Of a DNA stretch of 64,000 bases, positions 1 through 10,504 are shown in pieces (within the stretch, counting starts at the first letter, position 1; each line of letters starts with the position of its first letter). Origin of the DNA: an uncultured Methanobacteriaceae archaeon (GTDB taxonomy: Archaea; Methanobacteriota; Methanobacteria; Methanobacteriales; Methanobacteriaceae); NCBI GenBank assembly GCA_902782945.1, contig CACZOU010000064.1, positions 1 through 64,000 of the forward strand, written 5' to 3'. The notes beneath the pieces were generated by a model. It did no database searches. It was not told where the DNA came from and saw only the letters and a program-made list of their open reading frames with translations. Both the position numbers and the translations under genes were made by a program.

Positions 1-754
1 AGCTGATCCAGCAATAAGAAAAGCATTAAATGTAGGTATTAACCGTCAGGAGATTATTGATTCAGTATACAAAGGTCATGGTACACCAGAATTCAGTGGT
101 GTAGACTCATTACCATATGCAAACAATGCATCAAAAGTAACTGATAATAATGTTGACCAAGCAAAACAGATACTGTCAGAGGCAGGATGGACTGATACTG
201 ATGGTGATGGAATAGTGGAGAAAAATGGAACAAATGCAACATTCAAATTATACTACAGTTCCAAAGATCAATCAAGACAAGCACTAGCAACAGTCATATC
301 AGAACAAGCAAAACAAATAGGTATTAATGTAGAACTAGAAGGTACAGATTGGGATACAATCTACAAAAACATGTACAGTCAAGGAGTATTAATGCAGCAA
401 TCCTCTGATGACCCATACAGAAACACTTATCAGCAGTATCACAGTAAAGAAAATCTAACACGTGATGATTATATGAATCCTAACGCATATAATAATTCAC
501 AGGTAGACAGTATACTAGACCAAGCAATGAGTGCAACCAGCCAGAATCAAGCTGACCAATACTGGTCACAGGCGGCATACATTGGTGATGGCTCAGGATT
601 TGGTCCTAACGGTGATGCACCATGGTTATGGGTAGCAGATTATCATTACTGTTACTTTGTAAAAGATGGTATTAACATGGGTACGGCTCCAAAAATGGGA
701 CAGGATTACATGGCCAATATTTGTGACTGGACTCGTGATAACTCTACTAACTAG
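1..754 (+). CDS. ABC transporter substrate-binding protein, peptide/nickel family (5' end outside window)
   Basis: The reading frame is open from base 2 to the TAG at 752-754, so about 250 C-terminal residues are visible and the start lies beyond the left edge. The fragment has the family-5 solute-binding layout: an early run ADPAIRKALNVGINRQEII, then an LSEAGWTDTDGDGI segment typical of the Dpp/Opp/Nik family, and a Trp/Tyr-rich C-terminus. Such lipoproteins capture a peptide or chelated nickel outside the cell and deliver it to the permeases encoded next. A nickel substrate would suit a methanogen making F430, but no metal-binding residue can be assigned here. A hairpin with a T-tract follows before the permease gene. 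Confidence 0.85.
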   Translation, partial: ADPAIRKALNVGINRQEIIDSVYKGHGTPEFSGVDSLPYANNASKVTDNNVDQAKQILSEAGWTDTDGDGIVEKNGTNATFKLYYSSKDQSRQALATVISEQAKQIGINVELEGTDWDTIYKNMYSQGVLMQQSSDDPYRNTYQQYHSKENLTRDDYMNPNAYNNSQVDSILDQAMSATSQNQADQYWSQAAYIGDGSGFGPNGDAPWLWVADYHYCYFVKDGINMGTAPKMGQDYMANICDWTRDNSTN

Positions 755-773
755 AATAGTATAAACTATTAGG

Positions 774-818
774 GAACTGGGATTAAAACAATAAATTTCC
801 AGTTCTTTTCTTTTTTTT
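774..818 (+). terminator. Hairpin plus T-tract between binding-protein and permease genes
   Basis: A 7-bp inverted repeat (GAACTGG at 774-780, CCAGTTC at 799-805) with an 18-nt loop is followed at once by a T-rich run to about 818. It lies between the binding-protein stop and the permease Shine-Dalgarno. It could be a partial terminator that keeps binding-protein mRNA more abundant than permease mRNA, a common arrangement in ABC importers. This is inference from sequence alone. Confidence 0.5.
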
Positions 819-855
819 AATAAATAAATTTCTTATTACAATATGGGGGTATTTA

Positions 856-1848
856 ATGAATAAAAAAGCAATGCTTTTTATAAGAAATAAAACAATACAT
901 TTCATTGTTTTAATGATTGCAGTAGCAATTTTCAGTTTTATTTTACTAGATTTATCTCCTATTGACCCAGTAAATGCATATCTTCAACAAACAGCAGTGT
1001 CAGCTGCTCAAAGAGCTTCACTAGAACAGTATTGGGGTGTTGGTGAACCATTAACTACTAAAATTGGTAAATGGTTACTCATGTTATTACAAGGAAATCT
1101 TGGAACATCACTCATATACCGTATTCCAGTAGTAGATGTTATTGCACAGAAATTCGAAGCATCTATTGTATTAATGGCAATATCATGGGTTATAAGTGGG
1201 TTGCTCGGATTTGGATTAGGAATTGTTGCAGGTAAAAATAAGGGTTCATGGATAGATAAACTAGTAAAAGTATACTGTTACATATTGCAATCAGCACCAT
1301 CCTTCTGGATAGGACTATTGGTACTGATAGTATTCTCAGTATATCTGGGATGGTTCCCGATAGGATTAGGAGTTCCCATTGGAACAGTTGAATCAGATGT
1401 AACAATATGGCAGTGGATTGCAAGACTGGTACTTCCAACATTAACGTTAAGTCTTGTTGGAGTAGCACCAATAGCATTATACACACGTAATGAATTAGTT
1501 GACGTCTTATCCTCTGATTACATATTATTTGCTAAGGCAAGAGGAGAATCAGGATGGCCTTTAATTGAAAGACAAGCTATAAGAAATGTATTACTTCCTG
1601 CTCTCACATTGCAATTCATGAATTTCAGTGAATTATTTGGTGGAGCAGTACTAGTAGAACAAGTATTCCAGTATCCTGGAATCGGACAGACAGCAGTAGC
1701 AGCAGGACTTCAAAGTGATGTGCCACTACTATTAGGTATAGTGCTGATAAGTGCTATATTCGTGTTTGCAGGTAACTTATTTGCAGATATACTATACTAC
1801 TTTGTTGATCCAAGAATAAAGGAGAATGAGAATCTTGAAAAAGAATAA
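856..1848 (+). CDS. ABC transporter permease, DppB/NikB type
   Basis: A 330-residue integral membrane protein of the binding-protein-dependent transport family. An N-terminal membrane segment (about residues 15-35) is followed by five more hydrophobic segments. The cytoplasmic EAA loop is near residues 225-245 (LFAKARGESGWPLIERQAIRN). Length and order match DppB/NikB, the first half of the channel of peptide or nickel importers. ATG at 856 is preceded by a run of G's that serves as ribosome-binding site. The stop overlaps the next permease start, which implies translational coupling. The substrate cannot be read from the sequence. Confidence 0.88.
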   Translation: MNKKAMLFIRNKTIHFIVLMIAVAIFSFILLDLSPIDPVNAYLQQTAVSAAQRASLEQYWGVGEPLTTKIGKWLLMLLQGNLGTSLIYRIPVVDVIAQKFEASIVLMAISWVISGLLGFGLGIVAGKNKGSWIDKLVKVYCYILQSAPSFWIGLLVLIVFSVYLGWFPIGLGVPIGTVESDVTIWQWIARLVLPTLTLSLVGVAPIALYTRNELVDVLSSDYILFAKARGESGWPLIERQAIRNVLLPALTLQFMNFSELFGGAVLVEQVFQYPGIGQTAVAAGLQSDVPLLLGIVLISAIFVFAGNLFADILYYFVDPRIKENENLEKE

Positions 1849-2692
1849 AGAAGACAAAGGACCATGGGTTTTATATCATGCTAACCTCAGAACTAAAACA
1901 CTGGTTATAATTATTGTTGCATCTTTAATTCTTCTCAGTGTATTTCTTAGTAATTTCTTCATTGATTCTAGTAGTTTAACAACTAACTTTGCAAGTATTA
2001 ATGAAGCACCCTCCTTTGAACATATATTTGGCACTGATTGGATGGGCCGTGACATGTTCCAAAGAACACTGCTAGGATTAGGTCTTAGTATAGGAGTAGG
2101 TGCATTTGCATCTGTTGTAAGTACAATTATAGCAGTATTATTTGGTATATTATCTAGTGTTAACAGAGTAGCTGATGAATTTGTAGCAGCTGCTATTGAC
2201 CTGTTCGGTTCAATTCCGCACATATTACTAATTATACTAATATCCATATCCTGTGGAGGCGGATTCTATGGTGTAATTATGGGTGTTGGACTAACACACT
2301 GGACACCACTAGCAAGAGTACTTAGAGCAGAGATAAAACAACTTAAAACAACAGAATATGTTAAATTATCTGAAAATCTGGATAAATCAAAGCTATGGAT
2401 TGCAAGACATCATATTCTACCTAGTGTAGTGTCACAGATTATTGTAGGAGTAATCTTAATGTTCCCTCATGCAATTATGCACGAGGCAAGTATAACATTC
2501 CTCGGATTTGGTCTTTCACCACACGAACCGGCAATAGGTATAATATTATCAGAAAGTATGAGTTATCTTAGCCTTGGCTGTTGGTGGCTAGCATTCTACC
2601 CTGGATTGTCATTACTGTTTTTAGTATTGCTGTTTGATCTTATAGGGGAGAATGTCCATAAACTACTAGATCCGCAGAGTGCACAAACATAG
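1826..2692 (+). CDS. ABC transporter permease, DppC/NikC type
   Basis: A 288-residue permease, partner of the preceding DppB/NikB-type protein. An N-terminal membrane anchor (about 25-45) precedes the conserved HIFGTDWMGRDMFQRTLLG motif near 66-84 that is diagnostic of DppC/NikC. Further membrane segments and an EAA-like loop (near 171-180, EYVKLSENLDKS) follow. The ATG at 1826 lies inside the upstream gene's end and almost touches its GGAG, so TTG at 1835 (in frame) is an alternative start. It forms an importer with the permease before it and the two ATPases after it. Confidence 0.88.
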   Translation: MRILKKNKEDKGPWVLYHANLRTKTLVIIIVASLILLSVFLSNFFIDSSSLTTNFASINEAPSFEHIFGTDWMGRDMFQRTLLGLGLSIGVGAFASVVSTIIAVLFGILSSVNRVADEFVAAAIDLFGSIPHILLIILISISCGGGFYGVIMGVGLTHWTPLARVLRAEIKQLKTTEYVKLSENLDKSKLWIARHHILPSVVSQIIVGVILMFPHAIMHEASITFLGFGLSPHEPAIGIILSESMSYLSLGCWWLAFYPGLSLLFLVLLFDLIGENVHKLLDPQSAQT

Positions 2693-2703
2693 GAGGACTA
2701 AGC

Positions 2704-3660
2704 ATGGATGAGTTATTAGAAATAAAGAATCTTTCAATATCTTTCAACCAGTATTTCAAGGGACTGGAACAACGTAAACTACATGTTATATCTGATTTAA
2801 CAATGACAGTTCATAGTCATGAAATATTAGCAGTTCTTGGTTCTAGCGGGTCAGGTAAAAGCCTACTTGCACATGCCATTCTGGGTATTCTGCCATTAAA
2901 TGCAGAAGTTAATGGTAGTATAAAATATAAAGGTGAGGAACTGACACCAGAACTGCAGGAAAAGGTACGTGGTAAGAATATCAGTCTCATACCTCAATCT
3001 GTTAATTATCTTAACCCGTTAATGAAGGTTAAAGAACAAGCTATAGGATATGTGGATGAGGACCACCCTGAGATAAGAGAACAGCGTCTGAGTAAGCAGA
3101 GAAAAATATTTGAACGTTATGGTTTATCAGAGGAAGTTGATGAAATGTATCCCTTCCAGTTATCTGGAGGAATGGCACGTAAAGTATTAATATCAACAGC
3201 ACTACTAAATAATCCGGATACAATCATTGCAGATGAACCTACACCAGGTTTAGATGAGAAATCTGTTGAAGAAACAATTAATAGTCTTATTGACTTGAAA
3301 AATGATGGTGTGGGCATGATTCTGATTACCCACGATATTGATACTGCAATGAGAACCAGTGACCGTATAGCAATATTATACCTCGGTTATGTTATTGAGA
3401 TTACTGATACTGAAAACTTCAAGGGTGAGGGTGAAAACCTGTTACATCCATATACAAGATCATTGTACCGAGCATTACCTGACACGTACTTTGAATTAAC
3501 AGAGGGTCATCAGCCATCATACATGCATATACCAGAGGGATGTCCGTACCAGGATAATTGTCCATATAAGACAGAGGAGTGTATTGATAAACTTCCGGAA
3601 CTTAGAGAAATAGATGGGACAATGATCAGATGCTATCATCCATTAATTGAGGAGGATTAA
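2704..3660 (+). CDS. ABC transporter ATP-binding protein, DppD/NikD type
   Basis: A 318-residue ATPase. Walker A is GSSGSGKS near residue 46, the signature is LSGGMARKV near 152, and Walker B is TIIADEPTPGLD. The C-terminal oligopeptide-transporter extension (after about 250) includes HPYTRSLYRALPD and the Cys-containing CPYQDNCPYKTEEC segment, which in DppD-type proteins can hold an iron-sulphur cluster (family knowledge). A clear AGGAGG precedes the ATG. It energises the importer with the shorter ATPase that follows. Confidence 0.88.
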   Translation: MDELLEIKNLSISFNQYFKGLEQRKLHVISDLTMTVHSHEILAVLGSSGSGKSLLAHAILGILPLNAEVNGSIKYKGEELTPELQEKVRGKNISLIPQSVNYLNPLMKVKEQAIGYVDEDHPEIREQRLSKQRKIFERYGLSEEVDEMYPFQLSGGMARKVLISTALLNNPDTIIADEPTPGLDEKSVEETINSLIDLKNDGVGMILITHDIDTAMRTSDRIAILYLGYVIEITDTENFKGEGENLLHPYTRSLYRALPDTYFELTEGHQPSYMHIPEGCPYQDNCPYKTEECIDKLPELREIDGTMIRCYHPLIEED

Positions 3661-3661
3661 T

Positions 3662-4270
3662 ATGAATACATTGAAGGCAGAAAACATATCCTATGGATAC
3701 ACAAGTAAACATAAAGTATTGGATAATGTGAACTTTGAAATGACTAATGATAAGGTTATAGGATTATTTGGTGATAGTGGCAGTGGTAAAAGTACCTTTT
3801 GTAAGATATTAACTGGATTTATCAAGAATTATGATGGTCAGGTAACCGTTAATGGTGAACAGTTTAGCTCTGGATTCAATCCTATTCAATTAATCTATCA
3901 GCATCCTGAGAAGATTATGAATCCGCGCTGGAATATGCGTCAGGTACTTACTGAGTCTTGGATGCCACCAGAGGATGTTCTTGATACTTTTGGTATTAAG
4001 GAAGAATGGTTCAAACGTTTTCCTTCAGAGTTATCCGGTGGAGAATTACAGCGTTTTTCTATTCTCAGAGCAATGAATCCTAGAACTAAGTTTATTATTG
4101 CTGATGAGATCACGACTATGCTTGATGCTGTTACTCAGGTTCAGATTTTGGATAGTTTACTTACCATTGTCCGTGAGAGGGATGTCGGTGTTCTTCTTGT
4201 CAGTCATGATAAGCGATTATTAAATAGGGTTACTGATGATATTGTTTATCTTGATGATTTAAATAAGTAG
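3662..4270 (+). CDS. ABC transporter ATP-binding protein, DppF/NikE type (short)
   Basis: A 202-residue ATPase with Walker A GDSGSGKST, signature LSGGELQR and Walker B FIIADEIT. It lacks the C-terminal oligopeptide extension of its partner and is shorter than typical DppF (about 320 residues), in line with the compact NikE form. I chose ATG at 3662 because GGAGG (3651-3655) is well spaced from it; the frame also opens at 3647, too close to that site. It is the last gene of the importer operon, and a T-rich tract follows. Confidence 0.85.
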   Translation: MNTLKAENISYGYTSKHKVLDNVNFEMTNDKVIGLFGDSGSGKSTFCKILTGFIKNYDGQVTVNGEQFSSGFNPIQLIYQHPEKIMNPRWNMRQVLTESWMPPEDVLDTFGIKEEWFKRFPSELSGGELQRFSILRAMNPRTKFIIADEITTMLDAVTQVQILDSLLTIVRERDVGVLLVSHDKRLLNRVTDDIVYLDDLNK

Positions 4271-4493
4271 GTCTGTTATTTTAATACCCTGCTTTTATTT
4301 TTTTTAATTATTTTTCTATTGTTTTATTTATTTTTTCTTCTAATTTTAATGGTAGTTAAGTAGTAATCTTGTTTTATATTATGAATTCTTTTATTTTGAA
4401 TAAGGGTTATATTATTATTTCTTTATTTATAATTAGTTCATGTGTATGTGAAGGTATTTTTTTATTAATTTTATTTTAAAAAAAGGTATTTGA

Positions 4494-4502
4494 GGGGGGG
4501 GG
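4494..4502. repeat. Nine-G homopolymer just downstream of prf1
   Basis: A run of nine G's stands out in otherwise extremely AT-rich DNA, 15 bases beyond the prf1 stop codon on the other strand. It lies between the convergent ABC operon and prf1. No function can be assigned; long G runs are prone to slippage. Confidence 0.6.
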
Positions 4503-4517
4503 TTAATAGTGTTTTAT

Positions 4518-5753
4518 TTATTTAACTCTGTATCTTAGTATTCCTGCTATTCCACCAAATGCCTTGTCTAATTGGGTTCCTTCCTCTGTTTCGATGGATA
4601 TTATTTCTACTTTGGTGTTTACTTCTTCTGCTAGTTCTATTAGTTCTTCTGTTGTTTCTTGTGTTTTTGTTATTTTCATGATTTCATTACATTTTGGACA
4701 TCTTTTTTCCGGTGGTTCCTGGTGTTGTCTTGTTGTTATGACTTCTATTGTGTTACATGCTGGGCAGGTGTATGTTTGTCTTTTTGATTTAAGGTTTTCA
4801 GATAGCAGCAGTGTTTCTATTGCTCCCATCTGCAGGTTTCTTCTAACTTCCTCTTCACCATATGTGGATAATCCATTTTCTGATATTAATCCGTGGAGGA
4901 ATCTTTTCATAAGTTTCTTTTCTTTGATGATATCCATTTCTGCTAATGTATCCATGGATTCATCTATCACTTCTCTTATTCCGAAATCTCCAGTATATGA
5001 TGTGTCTACAATGTTGATAATCTTATCATGTATTTCATAGTGTATATAGTCTCCGTCTACAAAATCATTCTTTGTATGTCCTGGTCCACCAATTAGTACT
5101 CCTTTTAGTTCATCTTTCAGTGGTAGGAATGCTTCATCAACATGTCTTCCTATACGTTTTAAGAATTCGTGTGCTGCTAATTCAATTACTCTGTCAAACC
5201 TTCTCTGTGACTGTCCTCCTGCTTTATGTTTTCCAGGTACTCCACTAGTTAAGTGTTTGATGATATCTATTCTTTTTCCTCTTAATGTTGCTATGGTTGA
5301 TTCTTTTCTGTCTAGTACAACTACTCCATATACTTCCTTGTATTCTATAATCTGTTTTAGTGGATCTACAAAGAATTGGTTGTCACAGTGGTATATGTAG
5401 GTCTGTACTGGTTCAGGTGGTTGGAATACGTATGTTTCCATTTTCTCTGTTCCAGGTCCGCCCTTTGGAATCATACCTACAAACATTACTAATCCTTTTT
5501 CTGGTGGTTTTGGGAATAGTTTTAATCTTTGTATAATTACTTCAATAGCTGACTGTACATTTTTTCTTGTTTGTTTACTTTTAATGTTTGAACTCTGTCC
5601 GATTTCGTCAACCATCTGTTTTCTTACATCACTAATTTGCTTGTCAGGTGGTATGTATACACTTACTAGTTCAGTTCCTCTTCCTTTCTTATTTTCTAAT
5701 TCTTTTAGAGTTTTTTTAACTTCGTACATTTCTTTTGATGATACGTCACTCAT
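4518..5753 (-). CDS. prf1: Peptide chain release factor aRF1
   Basis: Archaeal class-I release factor that recognises all three stop codons and triggers peptide release. The N-terminal domain has the NIKS stop-recognition motif at residues 56-59. The central domain has the GGQ catalytic motif near 178 in [13 protein letters not shown]. The C-terminal domain carries two Cys-X2-Cys pairs (CPACN and CPKCN). Length 411 fits archaeal aRF1. I prefer ATG at 5753 (MSDVSS, the usual family start) over GTG at 5765, which would sit almost on the AAGGA. It is transcribed alone, divergent from UMP kinase. Confidence 0.96.
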   Translation of the reverse strand: MSDVSSKEMYEVKKTLKELENKKGRGTELVSVYIPPDKQISDVRKQMVDEIGQSSNIKSKQTRKNVQSAIEVIIQRLKLFPKPPEKGLVMFVGMIPKGGPGTEKMETYVFQPPEPVQTYIYHCDNQFFVDPLKQIIEYKEVYGVVVLDRKESTIATLRGKRIDIIKHLTSGVPGKHKAGGQSQRRFDRVIELAAHEFLKRIGRHVDEAFLPLKDELKGVLIGGPGHTKNDFVDGDYIHYEIHDKIINIVDTSYTGDFGIREVIDESMDTLAEMDIIKEKKLMKRFLHGLISENGLSTYGEEEVRRNLQMGAIETLLLSENLKSKRQTYTCPACNTIEVITTRQHQEPPEKRCPKCNEIMKITKTQETTEELIELAEEVNTKVEIISIETEEGTQLDKAFGGIAGILRYRVK

Positions 5754-6114
5754 TTTATAATTCACTTTCCTTTTTTTTTAATAATTTGATGATATTGTTT
5801 AGCGTTAATATGTGTTGTTTTTAGTAGCAGGTGACTTTCTTATTTATCATTGGATTATACTTTAATCACTCTATTGTCATGTAATCCTTAGTTCCTGTTA
5901 CTCTATTTTTTGAATATATATGTGAATAATATTCAATTTTACATTATGTTTATATTTATGTTTTATATTCTATTTTAGTTTTATGTTAGTTTTTTGCTTA
6001 TCAATTAAATATAAAAATAATAGAATAGATAAATATAAATAGTTAAAATTTAAACTTTCTATTCTATAGATTGTTTGTAGTATATTGATTAAAGTTATTA
6101 GGAGAAGAGTATTA
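5754..6114. promoter_or_regulatory. Divergent promoter region prf1 / pyrH with inverted repeat
   Basis: A gene-free AT-rich stretch between two divergent genes that must hold both promoters. A 10-bp inverted repeat (ATAGAATAGA at 6020-6029, TCTATTCTAT at 6058-6067) ends about 48 bases before the pyrH ATG. It could be an operator or a 5' leader hairpin. TATA-like AT runs are too numerous to single one out. Confidence 0.4.
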
Positions 6115-6789
6115 ATGCGTATAGTTATTACAATTGGTGGATCAATTCTACTAAAAGAATATGATAATAAGAAATTTGAAGCATATGCAGATGTAATCAG
6201 AGAACTCTACAATGAACATGAAATATTCATTGTTGTTGGTGGAGGTAGACCTGCACGTGATTATATAAGTGTTGTCAGAGATATGGGTGAAACAGAATCC
6301 ATATGTGACGAGATTGGAATACAAGTTACTAGAATTAATGCAAGATTACTTCAGCTAGCTCTTAAAGACATAGCATTCCCTGCTATTCCAGTTAACTTCC
6401 AACAAGCACTAGAATACTCTGCTACTAATAAGATTGTTGTTATGGGTGGTACAGAACCTGCTCACAGTACAGATGCTGTTGGTAGTATTCTAGCTGAATT
6501 TGTTGGAGCAGACCTAGTTATCAATGCTACTAGTGTTGACGGATTATATGATAAAGATCCAAACAAGTATGATGACGCAGTCATGTTTGATGAAGTAACA
6601 GCAGATAAATTAATGGAAATAGTATCAGGCAACGAAACAAAAGCAGGTACTTATGAATTCATTGATAAAACAGCTATAGAAATAATAAAACGTTCAGGTA
6701 TAAAAACCGTAATACTTAATGGTAACAATCCAGAGAATGTTAAAAAAGCTATCAATGAACCTATCGGTACACTCATAACTACTGATTAG
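6115..6789 (+). CDS. pyrH: UMP kinase, archaeal type
   Basis: A 225-residue amino-acid-kinase-fold enzyme that phosphorylates UMP to UDP with ATP in pyrimidine nucleotide synthesis. It opens with [12 protein letters not shown] (phosphate-binding Gly loop) and has [12 protein letters not shown] near residue 45 and the [14 protein letters not shown] segment near 145, all typical of the short archaeal PyrH. I chose ATG at 6115, preceded by AGGAGA with good spacing, over the TTG at 6085. A short zinc-ribbon membrane protein gene follows 32 bases later. Confidence 0.93.
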   Translation: MRIVITIGGSILLKEYDNKKFEAYADVIRELYNEHEIFIVVGGGRPARDYISVVRDMGETESICDEIGIQVTRINARLLQLALKDIAFPAIPVNFQQALEYSATNKIVVMGGTEPAHSTDAVGSILAEFVGADLVINATSVDGLYDKDPNKYDDAVMFDEVTADKLMEIVSGNETKAGTYEFIDKTAIEIIKRSGIKTVILNGNNPENVKKAINEPIGTLITTD

Positions 6790-6821
6790 ACATTCACATG
6801 ACCTAAGGGAGGTAATATTTT

Positions 6822-7016
6822 ATGGTAGTTGAAGCTCATAGACATTGTGCTATTTGTGGTAAACCTATTCCTATGACTGAATCATTCTGCTCTGATAAAT
6901 GTCAGGAACAATATCAATTAAAACAGCAACAAGTAGCAAAACAAAGAAAAATATTATATGGTGTTGTTATATTATTCATCATAGTATGGGCTGTAATGGT
7001 ATTTAAACCGTTCTAG
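6822..7016 (+). CDS. Small zinc-ribbon membrane protein (DUF2116-like)
   Basis: A 64-residue protein with a predicted zinc site, CAICGKPIP followed by FCSDKCQEQY (Cys residues near 9, 12, 23 and 27), a basic linker and one C-terminal membrane helix (about 44-62). This matches the small DUF2116-type proteins of methanogens, whose function is unknown. The ATG has a strong GGGAGG upstream. It probably shares a transcript with pyrH. Confidence 0.82.
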   Translation: MVVEAHRHCAICGKPIPMTESFCSDKCQEQYQLKQQQVAKQRKILYGVVILFIIVWAVMVFKPF

Positions 7017-7188
7017 AATCAAAAATATTTTTTATATAAATGACGGGGGATTTTATTTCTATAATTCCCTTTTTAATACTATTTTTTTCTATAAAATAAA
7101 ATTTAATTCGTAACTGTTTCTTAAATAAATAATATAATTAGCTATTTTTTCTAAAAAAAGGAGAATGGTGAGGATTAAATAACTAGTA

Positions 7189-8373
<1,185 letters not shown>

Positions 8374-8964
8374 TATTTCTAGTAATGGATTTGGTTTCTT
8401 GTTTTTCTCTTTCTTCTTATCGTCGTTGGATTTCTCTTCTTTTTTGTTCTTTGGTGGTCTTCCTGGTTTTCTTTTGGTTGTTGTCTTAGTTTCGTCTTCT
8501 TTTTTCTTATTTTTTCTTGGTCTTCCTGGTTTTCGTTTAGGTTTTGTTTCAGTTGTTTCTTTTTTAGGTCTTCCTGGTTTTCTTTTTGTTTCTTTTCTTG
8601 GTCTTCCAGGGCCTCGTTTAACTTCTTTTTCCTGTGTTTTCTTGTTTTTACTTTTTGGTGGTCTTCCTGGTCCTCTTTTCTTTGGTGGTTCTTGTTTTTC
8701 TAGGATTGTTGTTGTATGTTTAGATTCGGTATCTGTGATTGCCTCATCTTTTTTCTTACTAGTTTTTTTGCTTTTTGGTGGTCTTCCCGGTCCTCGTTTT
8801 TTAGTTTTTGGTTTGGTTTGTGTTTTTGGTTTTGTGGTGGGTGTTGGTTTCTCAGTTGTTTCTTTTTTGGATGATTTTTTGTTTTTCTCTGATTTTCGTG
8901 TTTTGTGAGGTCTTCCGTATCTTCTTTTTCTTTTTAGTATGCCTGCCGTTGTTTCATCCTCCTT
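8374..8964 (-). other. In-frame AT-hook-like N-terminal extension of tfb without canonical start
   Basis: These 197 codons are in the tfb frame and contain no stop; the upstream TAA is at 8965-8967. They encode a Lys/Pro/Thr-rich segment with repeats of the type K-R-(G/K)-P-G-R-P-(P/R/K)-K at about 8773-8799, 8653-8679, 8596-8619, 8566-8586, 8515-8538 and 8452-8475, plus a degenerate RYGRPHK near 8908-8925. They resemble AT-hooks, which bind AT-rich minor grooves. No ATG, GTG or TTG occurs in frame. GGAGG at 8958-8962 lies 8 bases before an in-frame ACG (8947-8949). An ATA (8938-8940) overlaps the gar1 stop region. Regular repeats and codon structure indicate real coding sequence. Confidence 0.75.
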
Positions 8965-9218
8965 TTATTATTTCTTGGTGGTAAATATACTTTTTCACCG
9001 GGCTTGGCTTTTCTGTATTTTTTGCTGGTTTTTATTGATAGGTATGGTTTTTTAGTGGATCCGAAGATGTCACTTAGTTTACCTATTGGCTTGTGTTTTT
9101 TGTTTAGTATCGTTGTGCCAATCCGTGGTGTTTGTTTTGACGGTACAATTATTTTGTTTGTGCTTGTTATGTGGCTTATTGTACCTATTTCTTTAAATTT
9201 ATTATCTTTTTTCGTCAT
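8934..9218 (-). CDS. gar1: H/ACA RNP protein Gar1
   Basis: A 94-residue basic protein of the Gar1/Naf1 fold, a component of H/ACA guide RNPs that pseudouridylate rRNA. It has the six-stranded barrel pattern ([15 protein letters not shown], then [23 protein letters not shown] and PYLSIK) and a basic C-terminal tail. Archaeal gar1 is commonly next to tfb, as here. Its last codons contain a perfect GGAGG (8958-8962) and overlap the open tfb frame in a different phase, raising a frameshift or coupled start. ATG at 9218 has only a weak upstream site. Confidence 0.87.
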   Translation of the reverse strand: MTKKDNKFKEIGTISHITSTNKIIVPSKQTPRIGTTILNKKHKPIGKLSDIFGSTKKPYLSIKTSKKYRKAKPGEKVYLPPRNNKRRMKQRQAY

Positions 9219-9669
9219 TTTCTTTAATATTTTATTTTATTCCATTATATGGAATTGGAATTAATAATTTTTTTATAATAAAATGATTGATGATTGTTAT
9301 TGGATTAATTATACTTTTTTGAAAATTAGTCTTAATTATTTCTCTTGGTTTATTGAAGGGTGGTTGTTATGTTTATTTTAGTTTTGAAGGTGATTTTCTG
9401 TTTTTTCTGAATTGTATTTTTTTATTCATTAAAAATTATTTTTTTCCTTTATATATTTTATCACATTTTTTTTATAAATGATATTATAAAGTTTACATGT
9501 CTTTATATTTATACTTTTGGATAGCTTTAAATACTATCTATTTTTTTATAAATAGGTTTACTATAGGAACAGGTTATATCACATAGTATGCATGATAAAT
9601 TTATTTTAGTTCATATTCTATTACATTGTAAAAAAAGATTAAATAAATGGGGGCGATTAATAAAAAATT
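9219..9669. other. Gene-free AT-rich region upstream of gar1
   Basis: 451 bases with no supportable ORF or tRNA. It must hold the gar1-tfb promoter on the minus strand. A box-A-like TTTAAATA (9526-9533) lies in the element GATAGCTTTAAATACTATC, a small inverted repeat. It could be a promoter for a short untranslated transcript, but nothing downstream of it is recognisable. Confidence 0.35.
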
Positions 9670-10350
9670 TTATTCTATTTTTAATATCTTATCTAATGGC
9701 TTATCTTCTTTTATTAATTCTTTAATACAACTAGATTCAAATTTTTTAATATTATTAACTTCTTCAAGTACTTCCTCTACTTTTTCTTGTGGTATAATAA
9801 CAACACCATCCATATCTCCAACAAGGATGTCTCCATCACAAATAGCCATATCGTCAAGGATTAATCTGTCTCCTATGGTACCATCATTTGTTGGTAGACC
9901 TGCACGGGATTTTATTTCCTTTGAAAATACTGTATAACCTAGTTTTATAATATCAGGAGTGTCACGTGATGCTCCATATACAACTGTTGCCTTTAATCCA
10001 TGTTTTTTAGCTGCTTGAGAAGCCATTTCACCCCAGACAGCATGTTCGGTATCTGAACATTTTATGAGTAACACATCTCCAGGTTCAGCAGCATAGATTC
10101 CTTTTATACATGTACCCCAATCATAAGAATCAGTTTCAACTGTTTTAATTTTTCCAACTACCTTATATGATGAATCTATTGGTTTAACATCGCAGAGTAA
10201 ACCTTGTTTTCCATATAAGTTTTTTATTGCATCTGACACATTATCTGTACTAGAAATATCAAGTAAATTATCTAGTGTTATTTTCTTAGGCTCTTTTTTA
10301 TTGAAATTTAAAACAGTTTTTGGTGTTATTTTTCCTGACATTTTATGCAC
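9670..10350 (-). CDS. RraA-like / dimethylmenaquinone methyltransferase-like family protein
   Basis: A 226-residue protein of the RraA-like fold. Diagnostic segments are AAEPGDVLLIK (near 90), EMASQAAKKHGLKATVVYGASRD (near 108-130) and the end of the core, AICDGDILVGDMDGVVIIP. Members include the RNase E inhibitor RraA and HMG/CHA aldolases; methanogens have homologues, sometimes fused to hexulose-phosphate synthase, of uncertain role. A divalent-metal aldolase or decarboxylase is possible. The start may be ATG 10350 or ATG 10341 (MSGKIT). It appears to be a single-gene unit. Confidence 0.82.
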   Translation of the reverse strand: MHKMSGKITPKTVLNFNKKEPKKITLDNLLDISSTDNVSDAIKNLYGKQGLLCDVKPIDSSYKVVGKIKTVETDSYDWGTCIKGIYAAEPGDVLLIKCSDTEHAVWGEMASQAAKKHGLKATVVYGASRDTPDIIKLGYTVFSKEIKSRAGLPTNDGTIGDRLILDDMAICDGDILVGDMDGVVIIPQEKVEEVLEEVNNIKKFESSCIKELIKEDKPLDKILKIE

Positions 10351-10504
10351 ATCCTATATAATAATTTATTGTATTAATGTTCTCCATATGATTAGTGTTT
10401 TATTATACATTATATTTTTATTCAAGTTTCATTATCTAAAAAAAATAATTAATAATTAAGAAATGAATGAAAGAAAAGAGGGGGTTAGTTAGATACTAGT
10501 TTAT

